64,000 nucleotides of DNA from Bacteroidota bacterium (GCA_947449315.1 CANFRC010000011.1:62001-126000); one strand, 5' to 3'. Numbered from the stretch's first letter, positions 27,008-37,093 are shown. Notes: generated by a model not told the origin, from the sequence alone. Numbers and translations: made by a program.

Positions 27008-28540
27008 CTAATTGATACTGTTTATTGCTGTTTCCAATCGTTTTACCACTTCATCTTTGCCTAACAGTTCGACCATTTCAAACAACATAGGGCCTCCACC
27101 AACACCGCTCAAACAAACGCGGAACAGCTGCATTACTTGACCTGCGCCAACACCAACTTTTTCTGCTGTCTCTTTGAACGTTGATTCTGTTTCTGCAGCA
27201 GTAAAACTGGTCAACCCTTTAAAAGATTCTGTTACCGTTTTTATAAAATTCGCACTTTGTTCGTTCCATCTTTTTTTAATTACATCAGCATCATAAGCCG
27301 ATGGAGCAATAAAGAAATAGTTTCCGTTTGCCCAGAACTCAGAAACAAAATGAGCTTTTTCTTTTACTAATCTACATACATTTTCCACAAAATGTTGCTC
27401 TGCAGTAATTCCTTTTTCTTTTAAAATAGGAATGAATAAAGCTGCTAGAGCGGCATCGCTCTTCATTCTCAAATATTGTTGATTGAACCATTTTGTTTTT
27501 TCAGGATCAAATTTTGCTCCCGATTTATTCACGCGTTCAAATGAAAAAGCTTGTACGAGCTCTTCCATAGAGAAGATCTCTTGCGTCGTTCCAGGATTCC
27601 ATCCTAGCATGGCTAACATATTTACAAAGGCTTCAGGGAAAAAGCCGCTTTCGCGATAACCAACATAACTTTCTTTGGTACGCTCATCGTACCAGTTCAA
27701 AGGAAACATTGGGATTCCTGATTTATCGCGTTTCGATAACTTTCCATTACCATCTGTTTTTAGGATCAAAGGCAAATGTGCGAACAAAGGCATTTTATCT
27801 TCCATCCCTAAATAGCGGTAAATTAATACATGTGAAGGAGCAGATGGCAGCCATTCTTCTCCACGCACAGCATGAGAAACTTCCATTTCTATGTCGTCAA
27901 CAATGTGAGCCAGGTGATAAGTTGGCATTCCATCACTTTTCAATAACACTTTATCATCTACTTGTGAAGAATTTACAACCACCCAACCACGAATAATATC
28001 GTGAAAGCGGATTTCTTCGTTACGAGGAACCTTTAAGCGGATAACATGCGGTGTTGAAGCGTCTAACAATTTTTTTACTTCGTCTTCAGGCAATGTCAGC
28101 GAGTTTCGCATATTTTGGCGGCTCACCGAATTGTATTGAGGAGCAACTACTTTTGCGGCCTCTAAACGTTTACGCATTGCATCCAGCTCTTCAGCACTAT
28201 CAAAAGCATAATAGGCGTGTCCGCCATCAATAAGCTGTTGAGCATATTTTGCATAAATCCCAAGTTCTTTGCGTTCACTTTGTCGATAGGGAGCATGGCT
28301 ACCGTCACCGAAGCCAACACCTTCATTTGGTTCTATTCCACACCACTTTAATGATTCGATAATATATTCTTCCGCGCCTTTTACATAGCGGGTTTGGTCG
28401 GTATCTTCAATGCGAAGAATAAAGTCGCCACCATGTTTTTTTGCGAATAAATAACTAAATAAGGCTGTACGAACACCTCCCATGTGTAAACCACCTGTTG
28501 GGCTTGGTGCAAATCGTAATCTAACTCTCCTGTTTTCCAT
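27008..28540 (-). CDS. gltX: Glutamyl-tRNA synthetase
   Basis: A 510-residue class I aminoacyl-tRNA synthetase that charges tRNA-Glu. The HIGH-type motif is in RFAPSPTGGLHMGGVRTALF (about residues 9-28), and the KMSKS-type motif is GKLSKRD before SGIPMFPLNWYD. DFILRIEDTDQTR is diagnostic for the GluRS/GlnRS group. The length agrees with other Bacteroidota enzymes. A perfect TATCTTTGC promoter box lies just upstream at 28557-28565, and folB follows. Confidence 0.96.
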   Translation of the reverse strand: MENRRVRLRFAPSPTGGLHMGGVRTALFSYLFAKKHGGDFILRIEDTDQTRYVKGAEEYIIESLKWCGIEPNEGVGFGDGSHAPYRQSERKELGIYAKYAQQLIDGGHAYYAFDSAEELDAMRKRLEAAKVVAPQYNSVSRQNMRNSLTLPEDEVKKLLDASTPHVIRLKVPRNEEIRFHDIIRGWVVVNSSQVDDKVLLKSDGMPTYHLAHIVDDIEMEVSHAVRGEEWLPSAPSHVLIYRYLGMEDKMPLFAHLPLILKTDGNGKLSKRDKSGIPMFPLNWYDERTKESYVGYRESGFFPEAFVNMLAMLGWNPGTTQEIFSMEELVQAFSFERVNKSGAKFDPEKTKWFNQQYLRMKSDAALAALFIPILKEKGITAEQHFVENVCRLVKEKAHFVSEFWANGNYFFIAPSAYDADVIKKRWNEQSANFIKTVTESFKGLTSFTAAETESTFKETAEKVGVGAGQVMQLFRVCLSGVGGGPMLFEMVELLGKDEVVKRLETAINSIN

Positions 28541-28556
28541 AGTTTTTTTTAGTTTT

Positions 28557-28565
28557 GCAAAGATA
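28557..28565 (-). promoter_or_regulatory. -7 promoter box of gltX
   Basis: The minus strand reads TATCTTTGC, a full match to the Bacteroidota -7 consensus including the trailing C. It ends 16 bases before the gltX start codon, so the leader would be about 10 bases. The -33 region shows only a T-rich stretch rather than a clear TTTG. Confidence 0.55.
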
Positions 28566-28723
28566 GTAGTATATTTAAATTTTAATTAAAGAAAATCTTT
28601 TCTTACGCTATCTTCTTGTGAAAAACAGTCGAAACAGATTATCAATCGGCAAAAGAGCATGCTGGGTAGTAACTACAAGCTGAGGCTATTTGTATCGTTG
28701 GAATAAAAATTTAATTTAACATT

Positions 28724-29599
28724 ATGCAATTACTTACCCCACAGAATTTTAAAGATTACGAATTAATAGATGTAGGCGATTTCGAAAAGTTGGAGCGCTT
28801 CGGCCCATATATTACTATTAGGCCCGAGCCGCAAGCCGTTTGGGATAAGACATTGCCGAATACAGAATGGGAAAAACGTGCGCATATAAAGTTTATGCCT
28901 CGTTCTAGCTCATCAGGTGAATGGAAAAAACTGAAACAAATGCCCGAGCAATGGCAAATAAAGTATGATATAAACAATGCGGATGCGGCAATAAAATTTC
29001 GCCTGGGACTAACATCATTTAAGCATGTGGGTATATTTCCTGAGCAAGCATCCAACTGGGATTATATTTTTGATACAGTTAAAAAAATGAGTGTTCCTCA
29101 ACCGAAAGTGTTGAACTTGTTTGCATACACTGGTGGGGCATCTCTAGCTGCCAAAGCAGCGGGAGCTGATGTTACGCATGTTGATTCCATTAAACAAGTA
29201 GTTTCATGGAGTAAGGAAAACATGGACATTTCAAATTTGACCAATATACGTTGGGTTGTGGAAGACGCCTTGAAATTTGTAAAGCGAGAAGAAAAGAGAG
29301 GGAACAAATACAACGGCATTATTTTAGACCCACCAGCATTTGGACATGGGCCGAATGGTGAAAAATGGAAGCTGGAAGATAATATCAATGAAATGATAAA
29401 AGGGGTGTTGAATTTATTGGATGACAAAGAACACTTCCTTATTTTGAATGCTTATTCATTGGGCTTTTCATCGCTTATCATAGAGAATTTACTCAAAGCA
29501 AAAGCGGGCAAGAATTTAAATGTAGGGGAATTGTTTTTGCAGGCAACTGAAGGGAATAAACTTCCCTTAGGTGTTTTTGGACGATTTAAAAATTTCTAA
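28724..29599 (+). CDS. Class I SAM-dependent RNA methyltransferase-like protein
   Basis: A 291-residue methyltransferase of the RlmI/RlmK-like group that lacks the N-terminal PUA domain. The SAM-binding motif I is VLNLFAYTGGASLAAKAAGA, followed by VTHVDSIKQVVSWSKEN, and motif IV is GIILDPPAFGHGPNGEKW, the DPPAF variant typical of rRNA cytosine-C5 methyltransferases. The target RNA is not known. It is transcribed divergently from gltX, and its last third is typical for the family. No clear promoter box was recognised in the shared 183-base gap on this strand. Confidence 0.82.
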   Translation: MQLLTPQNFKDYELIDVGDFEKLERFGPYITIRPEPQAVWDKTLPNTEWEKRAHIKFMPRSSSSGEWKKLKQMPEQWQIKYDINNADAAIKFRLGLTSFKHVGIFPEQASNWDYIFDTVKKMSVPQPKVLNLFAYTGGASLAAKAAGADVTHVDSIKQVVSWSKENMDISNLTNIRWVVEDALKFVKREEKRGNKYNGIILDPPAFGHGPNGEKWKLEDNINEMIKGVLNLLDDKEHFLILNAYSLGFSSLIIENLLKAKAGKNLNVGELFLQATEGNKLPLGVFGRFKNF

Positions 29600-29859
29600 C
29601 TATTTTTTTAGAACGATTATTTTTATTCAGGCATCAAGAAAAATGATGGCTATAAATTTGCCTTTATTTCAATTCATAAATATGCAAAACCGCCACATCC
29701 CCCTTTTCTGAATAATTCTCAAATGCAAACACCGTACTCTTCATCACAAAAATATCGTCTAAGTAACCATCCAGTATTGTTTTCTCTCGTGCCATCGTTT
29801 ATATTTGGCCATCCTCAGAGGAATGAAGATAATAGAAGAAAACGACTAAGAAAAAGTAA

Positions 29860-31104
29860 TTATTCTGCAATCAACTTTTCCACAAACTTCTTCGTTTCTT
29901 CAACATACTGGATGTATTTTTCACCCGTTGCTGGGCCGTAAAATCCAGTGTATATTTTTCTTACTATCCCCTTTTTATCAATGTAAATACTGGTAGGGAA
30001 CGCCATTACTTTATTCAGCATAGGTAGTGCTTCCGAAGCCTGATCGGCACCTGTTTTCATGGTAATCAAAAATTCATAGTTCGCATGGAATCTGTTTTTC
30101 ATCCTTTCGATATTATTTACTGCTTTAGCGAAGTCGTCAGTGCGTTCAAATGCTAACGCAACTACTTCTAGGCCTTTTGGTTTATAGGCATCATTAAACG
30201 ATGCAAGAAATTTTGTTTCATCCATGCAGTTTGGACACCAGCTTCCCATAATCTGAATAATCACCACCTTGTTCTTAAATTTTTCATCTTGCAATGAAAC
30301 AGGTTTCCCTTCCAAATTTTTGAAATTAAAATCGAGTCTTGTGAAGCCTGGTTTTAAATAGGTAAGCGAATCAGGGTTGCGTAGCTCGAAGGTATTATCT
30401 TTTATAGCGACCCAATTTTCGTGTCCTGAGATGCCGGAATAAAACACTCCTTTTATTAGACTGTCATTCTTTTTGATAGCAGTGAATAAAAACGCATGCG
30501 ATCCGTCAAAACAGGAAACCATAAATTTTCCATTGGCCGAAACCCCCTCCAAGTAACGGTAGTCGCCTGTTTCTGTGGTAAACGTGCCTTTTGTTCTTCC
30601 GCTTTCTGACGTAAAGGTCCCCACCGAAAAATATTCATCTTTCGTTCCGGGTTCAAAAATTACTTTATAGCGTTCTGTTAATAGAAGCGTTTTTGTTGGT
30701 TGAAATGCAAAGCGTTCGGATTCATTATTTTTTGCAGAAAATGAAATGATATTTTTTGTCTTCTTGGCATGATTGATCCAGATACCTTTTAAGGAATCAC
30801 CGAGGTTTTTGCACCTGAACTCGGAATCAAACAAAGGCATTTTTATAAATACAGAATCGCTTTTTAAGGCGATTTCATTTGCCTCAATTCGTTCATCTGC
30901 ATTATGAAATACCACAGAATAAATACCTAGATTATATTTTACATCGAAATTAAAAGGGAGTTCTGTGGAGTCGTTTAATTTCAAAGTGCCCCGCCAGCTA
31001 CCTATTTTCAGATTACTTTTTTGAGAAAACGAAACGTTTACTAAAAATAAAAGCGAAACAACAAGTGTTGTTCCGCTTTTTAAAAATATATTTTTAGAGC
31101 CCAT
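29860..31104 (-). CDS. TlpA-like thioredoxin-fold protein
   Basis: A 414-residue secreted protein with a signal peptide (about 1-27, ending NVSFSQK). The N-terminal 250 residues form an unassigned beta-rich domain, and residues about 255-410 are a TlpA-type thioredoxin domain with the redox motif W-C290-P-N-C293 in IIQIMGSWCPNCMDE. It likely reduces disulfides or protects thiols in the periplasm. The start codon overlaps the stop of the ALDH gene by one base (TAATG), so translation is coupled. The Cys pair is intact; the partner proteins are unknown. Confidence 0.87.
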   Translation of the reverse strand: MGSKNIFLKSGTTLVVSLLFLVNVSFSQKSNLKIGSWRGTLKLNDSTELPFNFDVKYNLGIYSVVFHNADERIEANEIALKSDSVFIKMPLFDSEFRCKNLGDSLKGIWINHAKKTKNIISFSAKNNESERFAFQPTKTLLLTERYKVIFEPGTKDEYFSVGTFTSESGRTKGTFTTETGDYRYLEGVSANGKFMVSCFDGSHAFLFTAIKKNDSLIKGVFYSGISGHENWVAIKDNTFELRNPDSLTYLKPGFTRLDFNFKNLEGKPVSLQDEKFKNKVVIIQIMGSWCPNCMDETKFLASFNDAYKPKGLEVVALAFERTDDFAKAVNNIERMKNRFHANYEFLITMKTGADQASEALPMLNKVMAFPTSIYIDKKGIVRKIYTGFYGPATGEKYIQYVEETKKFVEKLIAE

Positions 31105-32660
31105 TAAATACTAAAGTTAATTCCTTGTGCTAATGGCAAACTTGTTCCGTAATTAATGGTGTTTGTTTGTCTGCGCATGTATGCCTTCCAAGCATCAGAG
31201 CCGGACTCACGACCGCCACCCGTTTCTTTTTCCCCACCAAAAGCACCACCTATTTCAGCGCCAGAAGTTCCGATGTTCACGTTTGCGATTCCGCAATCAG
31301 AACCGGCGTGTGATAAGAACAATTCCATTTCGCGCATATTGTTGGTGAAGATGGAGGAAGATAAACCTTGAGGAACGCCATTTTGCATCGCTATTGCTTC
31401 ATCAATGGTTTTATAGTTCATGACATAAAGTATCGGAGCAAATGTTTCTTCCTGAACAATATGATATTCGTTTTTTGCTTCAATCACGCAAGGTTTAACA
31501 TAGCAACCGCTTTCATAGCCTTCTCCTGTTAAAATGCCCCCTTCCACAATAACCTTGGCGCCTTCTTTCTTAGCTTTTTCTATTGCATTCAAATAATCTT
31601 GTACAGCTCCTTTGTCAATCAATGGACCCACATGATTATTAGAATCTAAAGGGTTTCCGATTTTTAATTGAGCGTAGGCTTGTTTGATAACAGCAATCGT
31701 TTTATCGTAAACACTTTCATGTATGATCAATCTTCGTGTTGATGTACATCGTTGTCCTGCTGTTCCCACAGCGCCAAAAACAGCACCAACTAAAACCATA
31801 GAAAGGTCAGCGTGTTCAGAAACGATGATTGCATTGTTACCTCCTAATTCTAGTATAGTATTTCCAAAACGTTCAGCAACTGTTTTTGAAACATGTCTTC
31901 CAATACGTGTCGATCCTGTAAAAGAAACTAATGGAATACGTTTATCGTTATTAATTAAGTCGCCAGATTCGTTCCCGATCACAAGACAGCTAACTCCTTC
32001 TGGAACATTATTTTTCTTTAATACTTCGGCAATTATATTTTGACATGCAATTGCACATAAAGGAGTTTTTGAACTTGGTTTCCAGATACAAACATCTCCA
32101 CAAACCCAAGCTAAAGCAGCATTCCAGCTCCATACAGCCACAGGAAAATTAAATGCAGAAATAATACCTACAACGCCAAATGGGTGCCACTGCTCATACA
32201 TGCGGTGCATTGGTCGTTCGCTATGCATCGTTAAGCCATATAGCTGACGAGACAAACCTACTGCAAAGTCGCAGATATCAATCATTTCTTGTACTTCTCC
32301 TAATCCTTCTTGCAAACTTTTCCCCATTTCATATGAAACAAGTTTTCCCAAAGGCTCTTTGTATTTACGAAGTTGATCTCCCATTTGACGAACAATTTCG
32401 CCACGTTTGGGAGCAGGCATCAAGCGCCATGATTTAAAAGCTTCCTCCGCCGATTTCATCACAGCGATATAATCTTCTGCAGAAGCGGCATTGATACTGC
32501 CAATTAGTTGACCATCAACCGGAGAATAAGAGTCGATCTTTTTTCCTTGCGTTTGAATATGTTTTAATCCGGTTGAAGCACCGTAATTAGTTTCTTTGAT
32601 TCCAAGTTCTTTTAGAACACTTTCGATTCCAAAACTTTTTGCTGTTAATGTATCTGACAT
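31104..32660 (-). CDS. Aldehyde dehydrogenase, ALDH7-like
   Basis: An NAD(P)-dependent aldehyde dehydrogenase resembling the ALDH7/antiquitin (alpha-aminoadipic semialdehyde dehydrogenase, AmaB-type) group. The catalytic Cys is in GTAGQRCTSTRR, the general-base Glu in ILELGGNNAI, and the cofactor segments in FTGSTRIGRHV and WKPSSKTPLCA. I place the start at MSDTL (32660, 518 residues) rather than at 32681. The promoter box at 32679-32686 overlaps the longer form, and the extra residues add nothing conserved. A role in lysine catabolism is a family-based inference. It is translationally coupled to the TlpA-like gene. Confidence 0.88.
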   Translation of the reverse strand: MSDTLTAKSFGIESVLKELGIKETNYGASTGLKHIQTQGKKIDSYSPVDGQLIGSINAASAEDYIAVMKSAEEAFKSWRLMPAPKRGEIVRQMGDQLRKYKEPLGKLVSYEMGKSLQEGLGEVQEMIDICDFAVGLSRQLYGLTMHSERPMHRMYEQWHPFGVVGIISAFNFPVAVWSWNAALAWVCGDVCIWKPSSKTPLCAIACQNIIAEVLKKNNVPEGVSCLVIGNESGDLINNDKRIPLVSFTGSTRIGRHVSKTVAERFGNTILELGGNNAIIVSEHADLSMVLVGAVFGAVGTAGQRCTSTRRLIIHESVYDKTIAVIKQAYAQLKIGNPLDSNNHVGPLIDKGAVQDYLNAIEKAKKEGAKVIVEGGILTGEGYESGCYVKPCVIEAKNEYHIVQEETFAPILYVMNYKTIDEAIAMQNGVPQGLSSSIFTNNMREMELFLSHAGSDCGIANVNIGTSGAEIGGAFGGEKETGGGRESGSDAWKAYMRRQTNTINYGTSLPLAQGINFSI

Positions 32661-32678
32661 GATTTTTTTATTGGAAAG

Positions 32679-32686
32679 CAAATTTA
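32679..32686 (-). promoter_or_regulatory. -7 promoter box of the ALDH gene
   Basis: The minus strand reads TAAATTTG followed by C, a full match to TAnnTTTG. It ends 18 bases before the proposed start at 32660. A TTTTG lies further upstream but at a shorter spacing than the preferred one. The site supports the internal ATG as the true start. Confidence 0.5.
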
Positions 32687-32729
32687 ATTAAAAAGAGTCA
32701 AAAGGAAACTTTTGTTTCGAATAATTTGG

Positions 32730-33518
32730 CTAATTTTTATTTGCCGCAGTCTTCGGTTTTACAATTGCCGAAAACTTTGCAGCGATATAGGTTGAAACGG
32801 GGCTGAAATTTTGAGCAACAATCTTTTTGGGTGCGTTCTCTCTGGACGAAAAACGAGAAGTTGCTATACCTGCAGTAATTGTTTTTGATGTTTTATCAAG
32901 TATAGAGTAGTGGACAGTAATTTCTCTTTGATAAATATCTTGTGTAATATCATAGGAGTTTATGTCGTTTTTGATATCAAGTTCATTGATAAAAATAAAA
33001 TAGTCGGCAGAATACTTTTTATGCAGATAGCTTAACAGTTCCGTGTTGGTAATCTTTGTGTTCATGAACTTTTTGTCGTTGTTCATCTCAACAGCGATTT
33101 CCCCATTTTTAATTCCGTTTTGTTTTTTGTTGATTGCTGTAGCTTCGGTTGGTTTACTAACCAGATCATAAGAGATGTTGGTTGATTTGTAAGTATATTC
33201 CAGATCCTTCCACATTTTTGTTGAATCTGAATAAAATGAGATAACAGGAGAGATGCTTTGGAATTTTAATTTTAATTGTGTATCCAGCTGATGTCGAAAA
33301 TTTTCTCTAATCGTTTCAAAATCCCATTTTGTTTCTTGATTTATTTTTTGATCGATATCACTCATGTAGAGTTTTGGTTCGAAAGGGATGATCATTATTT
33401 TACCTCCTAACGTAGTTGGATCGGAGTTGCTAGTGCGAGTTCCTTCCTGTGAAAAAGACACGGCACAAAAAGATAAAAACATAAACAGCAGACTGTATTT
33501 TATAGTGCGCACGATCAA
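32730..33518 (-). CDS. Uncharacterised secreted protein
   Basis: A 262-residue protein with a signal peptide (about 1-23, ending AVSFSQE). The mature part starts with a short Ser/Thr-rich stretch, then GGKIMIIPFEPKLYMSDID, and has mixed alpha/beta character with a KYSADYFIFINELDIKND strand and a Lys/Ala-rich end. No family was recognised. The stop of rseP lies 10 bases upstream of its start, so it is the last gene of the M23-dxr-rseP run and may have a role in the envelope; that is context only. Confidence 0.72.
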   Translation of the reverse strand: MIVRTIKYSLLFMFLSFCAVSFSQEGTRTSNSDPTTLGGKIMIIPFEPKLYMSDIDQKINQETKWDFETIRENFRHQLDTQLKLKFQSISPVISFYSDSTKMWKDLEYTYKSTNISYDLVSKPTEATAINKKQNGIKNGEIAVEMNNDKKFMNTKITNTELLSYLHKKYSADYFIFINELDIKNDINSYDITQDIYQREITVHYSILDKTSKTITAGIATSRFSSRENAPKKIVAQNFSPVSTYIAAKFSAIVKPKTAANKN

Positions 33519-33528
33519 AACAATAAAA

Positions 33529-34854
33529 TTATTTAAAAAAATGTCTGATTATATCGTTCCCGTTTGCATACAACAACAATGCCAATAGCAACACCATTCC
33601 TGCATACTGAGCATATTCCATAAATTTCTCATTTGGTTTTCTGCGGGTAATTATTTCATATAATAAAAACATAACGTGTCCGCCATCCAAAGCTGGAATA
33701 GGAAGAATATTCATAATAGCAAGGACAATGCTTAAGAAAGCCGTAAACGACCAGAATCCCAGCCAATCCCAAGAAGTACTATATGCACTTGCTATCGTTC
33801 CGAACCCCCCTATTTGTTTGTGTGCATCTTTTACTGTAAATATGACTTTGAATTGTTTCAAATAACTTCCAAATGTTTCATAAGCCTTGTTCACGCCAGC
33901 CGGAAAGGCCGCAAAGAAGCTATATTTGGTTGTATCCGTTTTTAAGAAATCGGTAAGCGGTTTGTTAATGAAACCAATTGTGCCTTCAGCAGTTGCCGTT
34001 ACATTTTTTACTAACGTATCATTTCCTCTCAGTATCTGAATCTCTGATGCTGCACCCGGATGTTTTTTTAAATTTTCTGAAACTTCATTGTAGAAACTGA
34101 TGGGGGTATTATTCATTCCGATAATGCGGTCCCCTTTTTGAATGCCCGATTGTGCTGCAGGAAGATTTGGGATTACAGAATCAACAACGCAAGGCATGCG
34201 CGGAGCGATAAACCCAAATGATTTACTTTCCTTGATCATATCGCTGATGTTTAGATCACTAACCGGTATATCTATTTTGGTTCCATTGCGATCAACCTGA
34301 ATACTTTTGGCTTTGTTGAGAACAATAAATCCAGTTACTCTGTCAAAATTAGGAACAACAATATTATTTATAGAAAGAATTTTATCTCCATCACGCAATC
34401 CGATATTCTTTGCAAGAGAATCGCAGGCAATACCATATTTTAAATTTGCAGTAGGTAAATGTTCTTCCCCCCAGGCAAATAATACCATCGCATAAATTAA
34501 AATTCCAAGAATCACATTTACAGTTACACCTCCTAACATGATAATCAAACGTTGCCAAGCAGGTTTTGAACGAAATTCCCAATCTTGTGCAGGTAATTTC
34601 ATTTGTTCTTTATCCATGGACTCATCAATCATTCCTGATATTTTAACATATCCACCTAAAGGAAGCCACCCGATACCATATTCCGTATCGCCACGTTTTA
34701 CTTTGAATAAAGAGAACCAAGGATCAAAAAATAAATAGAATTTTTCTACTTTGGTCTTAAATAATTTTGCCGGAATAAAATGCCCCAATTCATGCAATAC
34801 AATTAGGATTGAAAGACTTAATATAAATTGTGATACTTGAGTTAATACGCCCAT
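33529..34854 (-). CDS. rseP: RIP metalloprotease RseP (site-2 protease)
   Basis: A 441-residue intramembrane zinc protease. The active site HELGH is at residues 21-25 in the first membrane helix, and the third metal ligand is in NILPIPALDGGHVMF (about 385-400). Between them are two PDZ-like regions, the second containing AAQSGIQKGDRIIGMN. The family releases membrane-bound anti-sigma factors or clears signal peptides. Four membrane helices are predictable at the ends. It follows dxr by 7 bases, a gene order common in this phylum. Confidence 0.95.
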   Translation of the reverse strand: MGVLTQVSQFILSLSILIVLHELGHFIPAKLFKTKVEKFYLFFDPWFSLFKVKRGDTEYGIGWLPLGGYVKISGMIDESMDKEQMKLPAQDWEFRSKPAWQRLIIMLGGVTVNVILGILIYAMVLFAWGEEHLPTANLKYGIACDSLAKNIGLRDGDKILSINNIVVPNFDRVTGFIVLNKAKSIQVDRNGTKIDIPVSDLNISDMIKESKSFGFIAPRMPCVVDSVIPNLPAAQSGIQKGDRIIGMNNTPISFYNEVSENLKKHPGAASEIQILRGNDTLVKNVTATAEGTIGFINKPLTDFLKTDTTKYSFFAAFPAGVNKAYETFGSYLKQFKVIFTVKDAHKQIGGFGTIASAYSTSWDWLGFWSFTAFLSIVLAIMNILPIPALDGGHVMFLLYEIITRRKPNEKFMEYAQYAGMVLLLALLLYANGNDIIRHFFK

Positions 34855-34861
34855 TTGTTGT

Positions 34862-36022
34862 TTAATTTTTTAAAATTCTACTTGCAGCTTCGCGCGTTTC
34901 TTTGTCGGTCGCCACATAATCACTATAGTTTGGTTTTTCAATAAAAAAAATGGTTTGCAAACATTTTTCTACTAGATCACTCATCTGTAAAAACCCGATT
35001 TTGTCTTTTAAAAACGCTTCCACTGCAATTTCATTCGCGGCATTTAGAATACAAGGAGCATTCCCGCCCTTGTTCATTGCCTCAAAAGCAAGTGCAAGGT
35101 TACGAAATGTTTTTGTATCCGCTTTTTCAAATGTCAGTTGAGGATAATTCATAAAATTGAAACGAGGGAAATCAGATTTTATTCTGTTCGGGTATCCAAT
35201 GGCATATTGTATTGGCAGCTTCATATCTGGTAGTCCCATTTGCGCCTTCATGCTGCCATCTGTAAATTGTACCAATGAATGTATGATACTTTGAGGGTGA
35301 ACAATAACATCAATTTGTTCCGGTTTTAAACCGAACAGCCATTTGGCTTCAATTACTTCTAAGCCTTTGTTCATCAATGATGCAGAATCGATGGTTATCT
35401 TTGCACCCATTTCCCAATTCGGATGTTTTAAAGCTTGTTCTTTTTTTACTGTCGATAAAAAGGCTGTCTCTTTCCCTCTGAAAGGTCCGCCGGAAGCGGT
35501 TAAATAGATTTTTTCTATCGGGTTGTGAAATTCGCCTGCAAGACATTGAAAGATGGCGGAATGTTCTGAATCAACCGGATATAAATTTACGCCTTTTTCT
35601 TTTGCTAATGAAGTCACCAGGTCCCCTGCAACAACAAGGGTTTCTTTGTTAGCAAGTGCAATTTGTTTTCCGGCCTTTATTGCTGAAATGGTTGATTCCA
35701 ATCCTGCATAACCTACAATAGCAGCAATGACAGTTTCGATGCTATCCATCTGAACAACTTCTGCGATTGCTTTATTGCCCGCAAATACTTTTATATCATA
35801 CGCGGCTAGCGCGGCTTTTACATATTGGTATTTGCTTTCATCTGCAATTACAACCGTATTCGGATTAAACTCAATGGCTTGTTGAATAAGAAGATCTGCA
35901 TTGCCGTTGCCTGTCAATACCTCCACGCAAAAAGAATCTGCATTTGCCCTAATCACCTCCAGCGCCTGAGTTCCAATAGAACCAGTGCTTCCAAGTATTG
36001 CTATGTTTTTTTTCTTTTCCAC
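34862..36022 (-). CDS. dxr: 1-deoxy-D-xylulose 5-phosphate reductoisomerase
   Basis: A 386-residue enzyme of the MEP pathway that converts DXP to 2-C-methyl-D-erythritol 4-phosphate with NADPH. The N-terminal nucleotide-binding motif is IAILGSTGSIGTQALEV. The metal and substrate residues are in YPVDSEHSAIFQCL, LTASGGPF and the SLMNKGLEVIEAKWLF segment. Length and motif order are normal. It sits between the M23 peptidase gene (4-base gap) and rseP (7-base gap) and supplies precursors for isoprenoids, including the polyprenyl carriers used by glycan synthesis. Confidence 0.96.
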   Translation of the reverse strand: MEKKKNIAILGSTGSIGTQALEVIRANADSFCVEVLTGNGNADLLIQQAIEFNPNTVVIADESKYQYVKAALAAYDIKVFAGNKAIAEVVQMDSIETVIAAIVGYAGLESTISAIKAGKQIALANKETLVVAGDLVTSLAKEKGVNLYPVDSEHSAIFQCLAGEFHNPIEKIYLTASGGPFRGKETAFLSTVKKEQALKHPNWEMGAKITIDSASLMNKGLEVIEAKWLFGLKPEQIDVIVHPQSIIHSLVQFTDGSMKAQMGLPDMKLPIQYAIGYPNRIKSDFPRFNFMNYPQLTFEKADTKTFRNLALAFEAMNKGGNAPCILNAANEIAVEAFLKDKIGFLQMSDLVEKCLQTIFFIEKPNYSDYVATDKETREAASRILKN

Positions 36023-36026
36023 GTAT

Positions 36027-36905
36027 TTAGAATATCATATACTCTTGAGGATTAATCGCTGTTCCGTTGTACCACAATTCAAAATGCAAATGCGGTCCCG
36101 TTGTTTGTTCGCCAGAATTACCAATAATCGCAATTGCTTCGCCTGCATTTATATAATCGCCAACCTTCTTTAATAGAACCGAATTGTGCTTGTATACTGA
36201 AATTAGATTATTAGAATGTTGAATGGTAATCGTGTATCCTGTTTCAGATGACCAGGTTGCTAGTATGACAGTCCCATCCAAAGTAGCTTTAATTGCTTCG
36301 TTTTCGGGACCAACAATATCAATTCCATAGTGTTGTTCTTTCCCATTAAATTGTGCGGAAACAATACCTTTTAGTGGAGTAAAAAAAGAGAAGTTACTGA
36401 TTCCGCTTTTACTGCTTTCGGTCCCATAAGCCAAACTGTACTGATCTTGAGACTCAATGGAATGCTTTAAACTGGCTTCGTTGGCGGTTGCGCCTAATCG
36501 CAATTTATCATATTCCTTGCTTTTGTCCGGCCGGTTTTGGGCGCTATCTGTTTTAATATTGCCTTTCAATACGTTATTGACATTGTTTGTAAAAATATTT
36601 TGTTCTGTTAATGCTTGCTCTAAGGAGTCGGATCTCAAAGTTAGCGAAATCAATTGCCTCCGCATTCCAACATCTGCATAACCTGGAATGTATTCTCTTA
36701 AAGGAGTAAAGGCGATTAAAGAAGTCACTAACATTACCATCACAATGGTCACGGACCCCAGCAAAATTAATAAGCCTAAAGGAGTTAATCGAAGAGAAAA
36801 ATTTTCTTCGAACGTATCATCATTCATTACCACTAAACGGTAACGATGAAGCAAACGCTGCAAAAATTTAACTTTAGTATCCTTTTCTTCGGTCATATAA
36901 CTCAC
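36027..36905 (-). CDS. M23 family metallopeptidase, membrane-anchored
   Basis: A 292-residue protein with one membrane helix (about 45-69), a short helical linker and a C-terminal LytM-type domain. The zinc and catalytic residues are in HYGIDIVG (H-x3-D) and PHLHFELWYNG. All ligands are intact, so it can be an active peptidoglycan endopeptidase. It is the first gene of the dxr-rseP operon. No clear promoter box was found in the divergent 188-base gap to the PorW-like gene. Confidence 0.9.
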   Translation of the reverse strand: MSYMTEEKDTKVKFLQRLLHRYRLVVMNDDTFEENFSLRLTPLGLLILLGSVTIVMVMLVTSLIAFTPLREYIPGYADVGMRRQLISLTLRSDSLEQALTEQNIFTNNVNNVLKGNIKTDSAQNRPDKSKEYDKLRLGATANEASLKHSIESQDQYSLAYGTESSKSGISNFSFFTPLKGIVSAQFNGKEQHYGIDIVGPENEAIKATLDGTVILATWSSETGYTITIQHSNNLISVYKHNSVLLKKVGDYINAGEAIAIIGNSGEQTTGPHLHFELWYNGTAINPQEYMIF

Positions 36906-37093
36906 AAATGTCGCAAAATAATTTGGTAAAATTTGTATTAATTATAGTTGAAACGGTGGAATAATTGGAAAATATGATGTTTTTTACTAAAAATAAAATA
37001 TTTTTGTCTTTATTCAGTTATAAAATGTTGTGATTAATTGCAGCATGCGAATATTGAAAGTAAACAGAGGGTGTAGAAATTGAAAACGGTCAG

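Noticed and set aside
29723-29941. 72-codon plus-strand frame
   Set aside because: It overlaps the end of the TlpA-like gene in antisense and shows no recognisable protein features.
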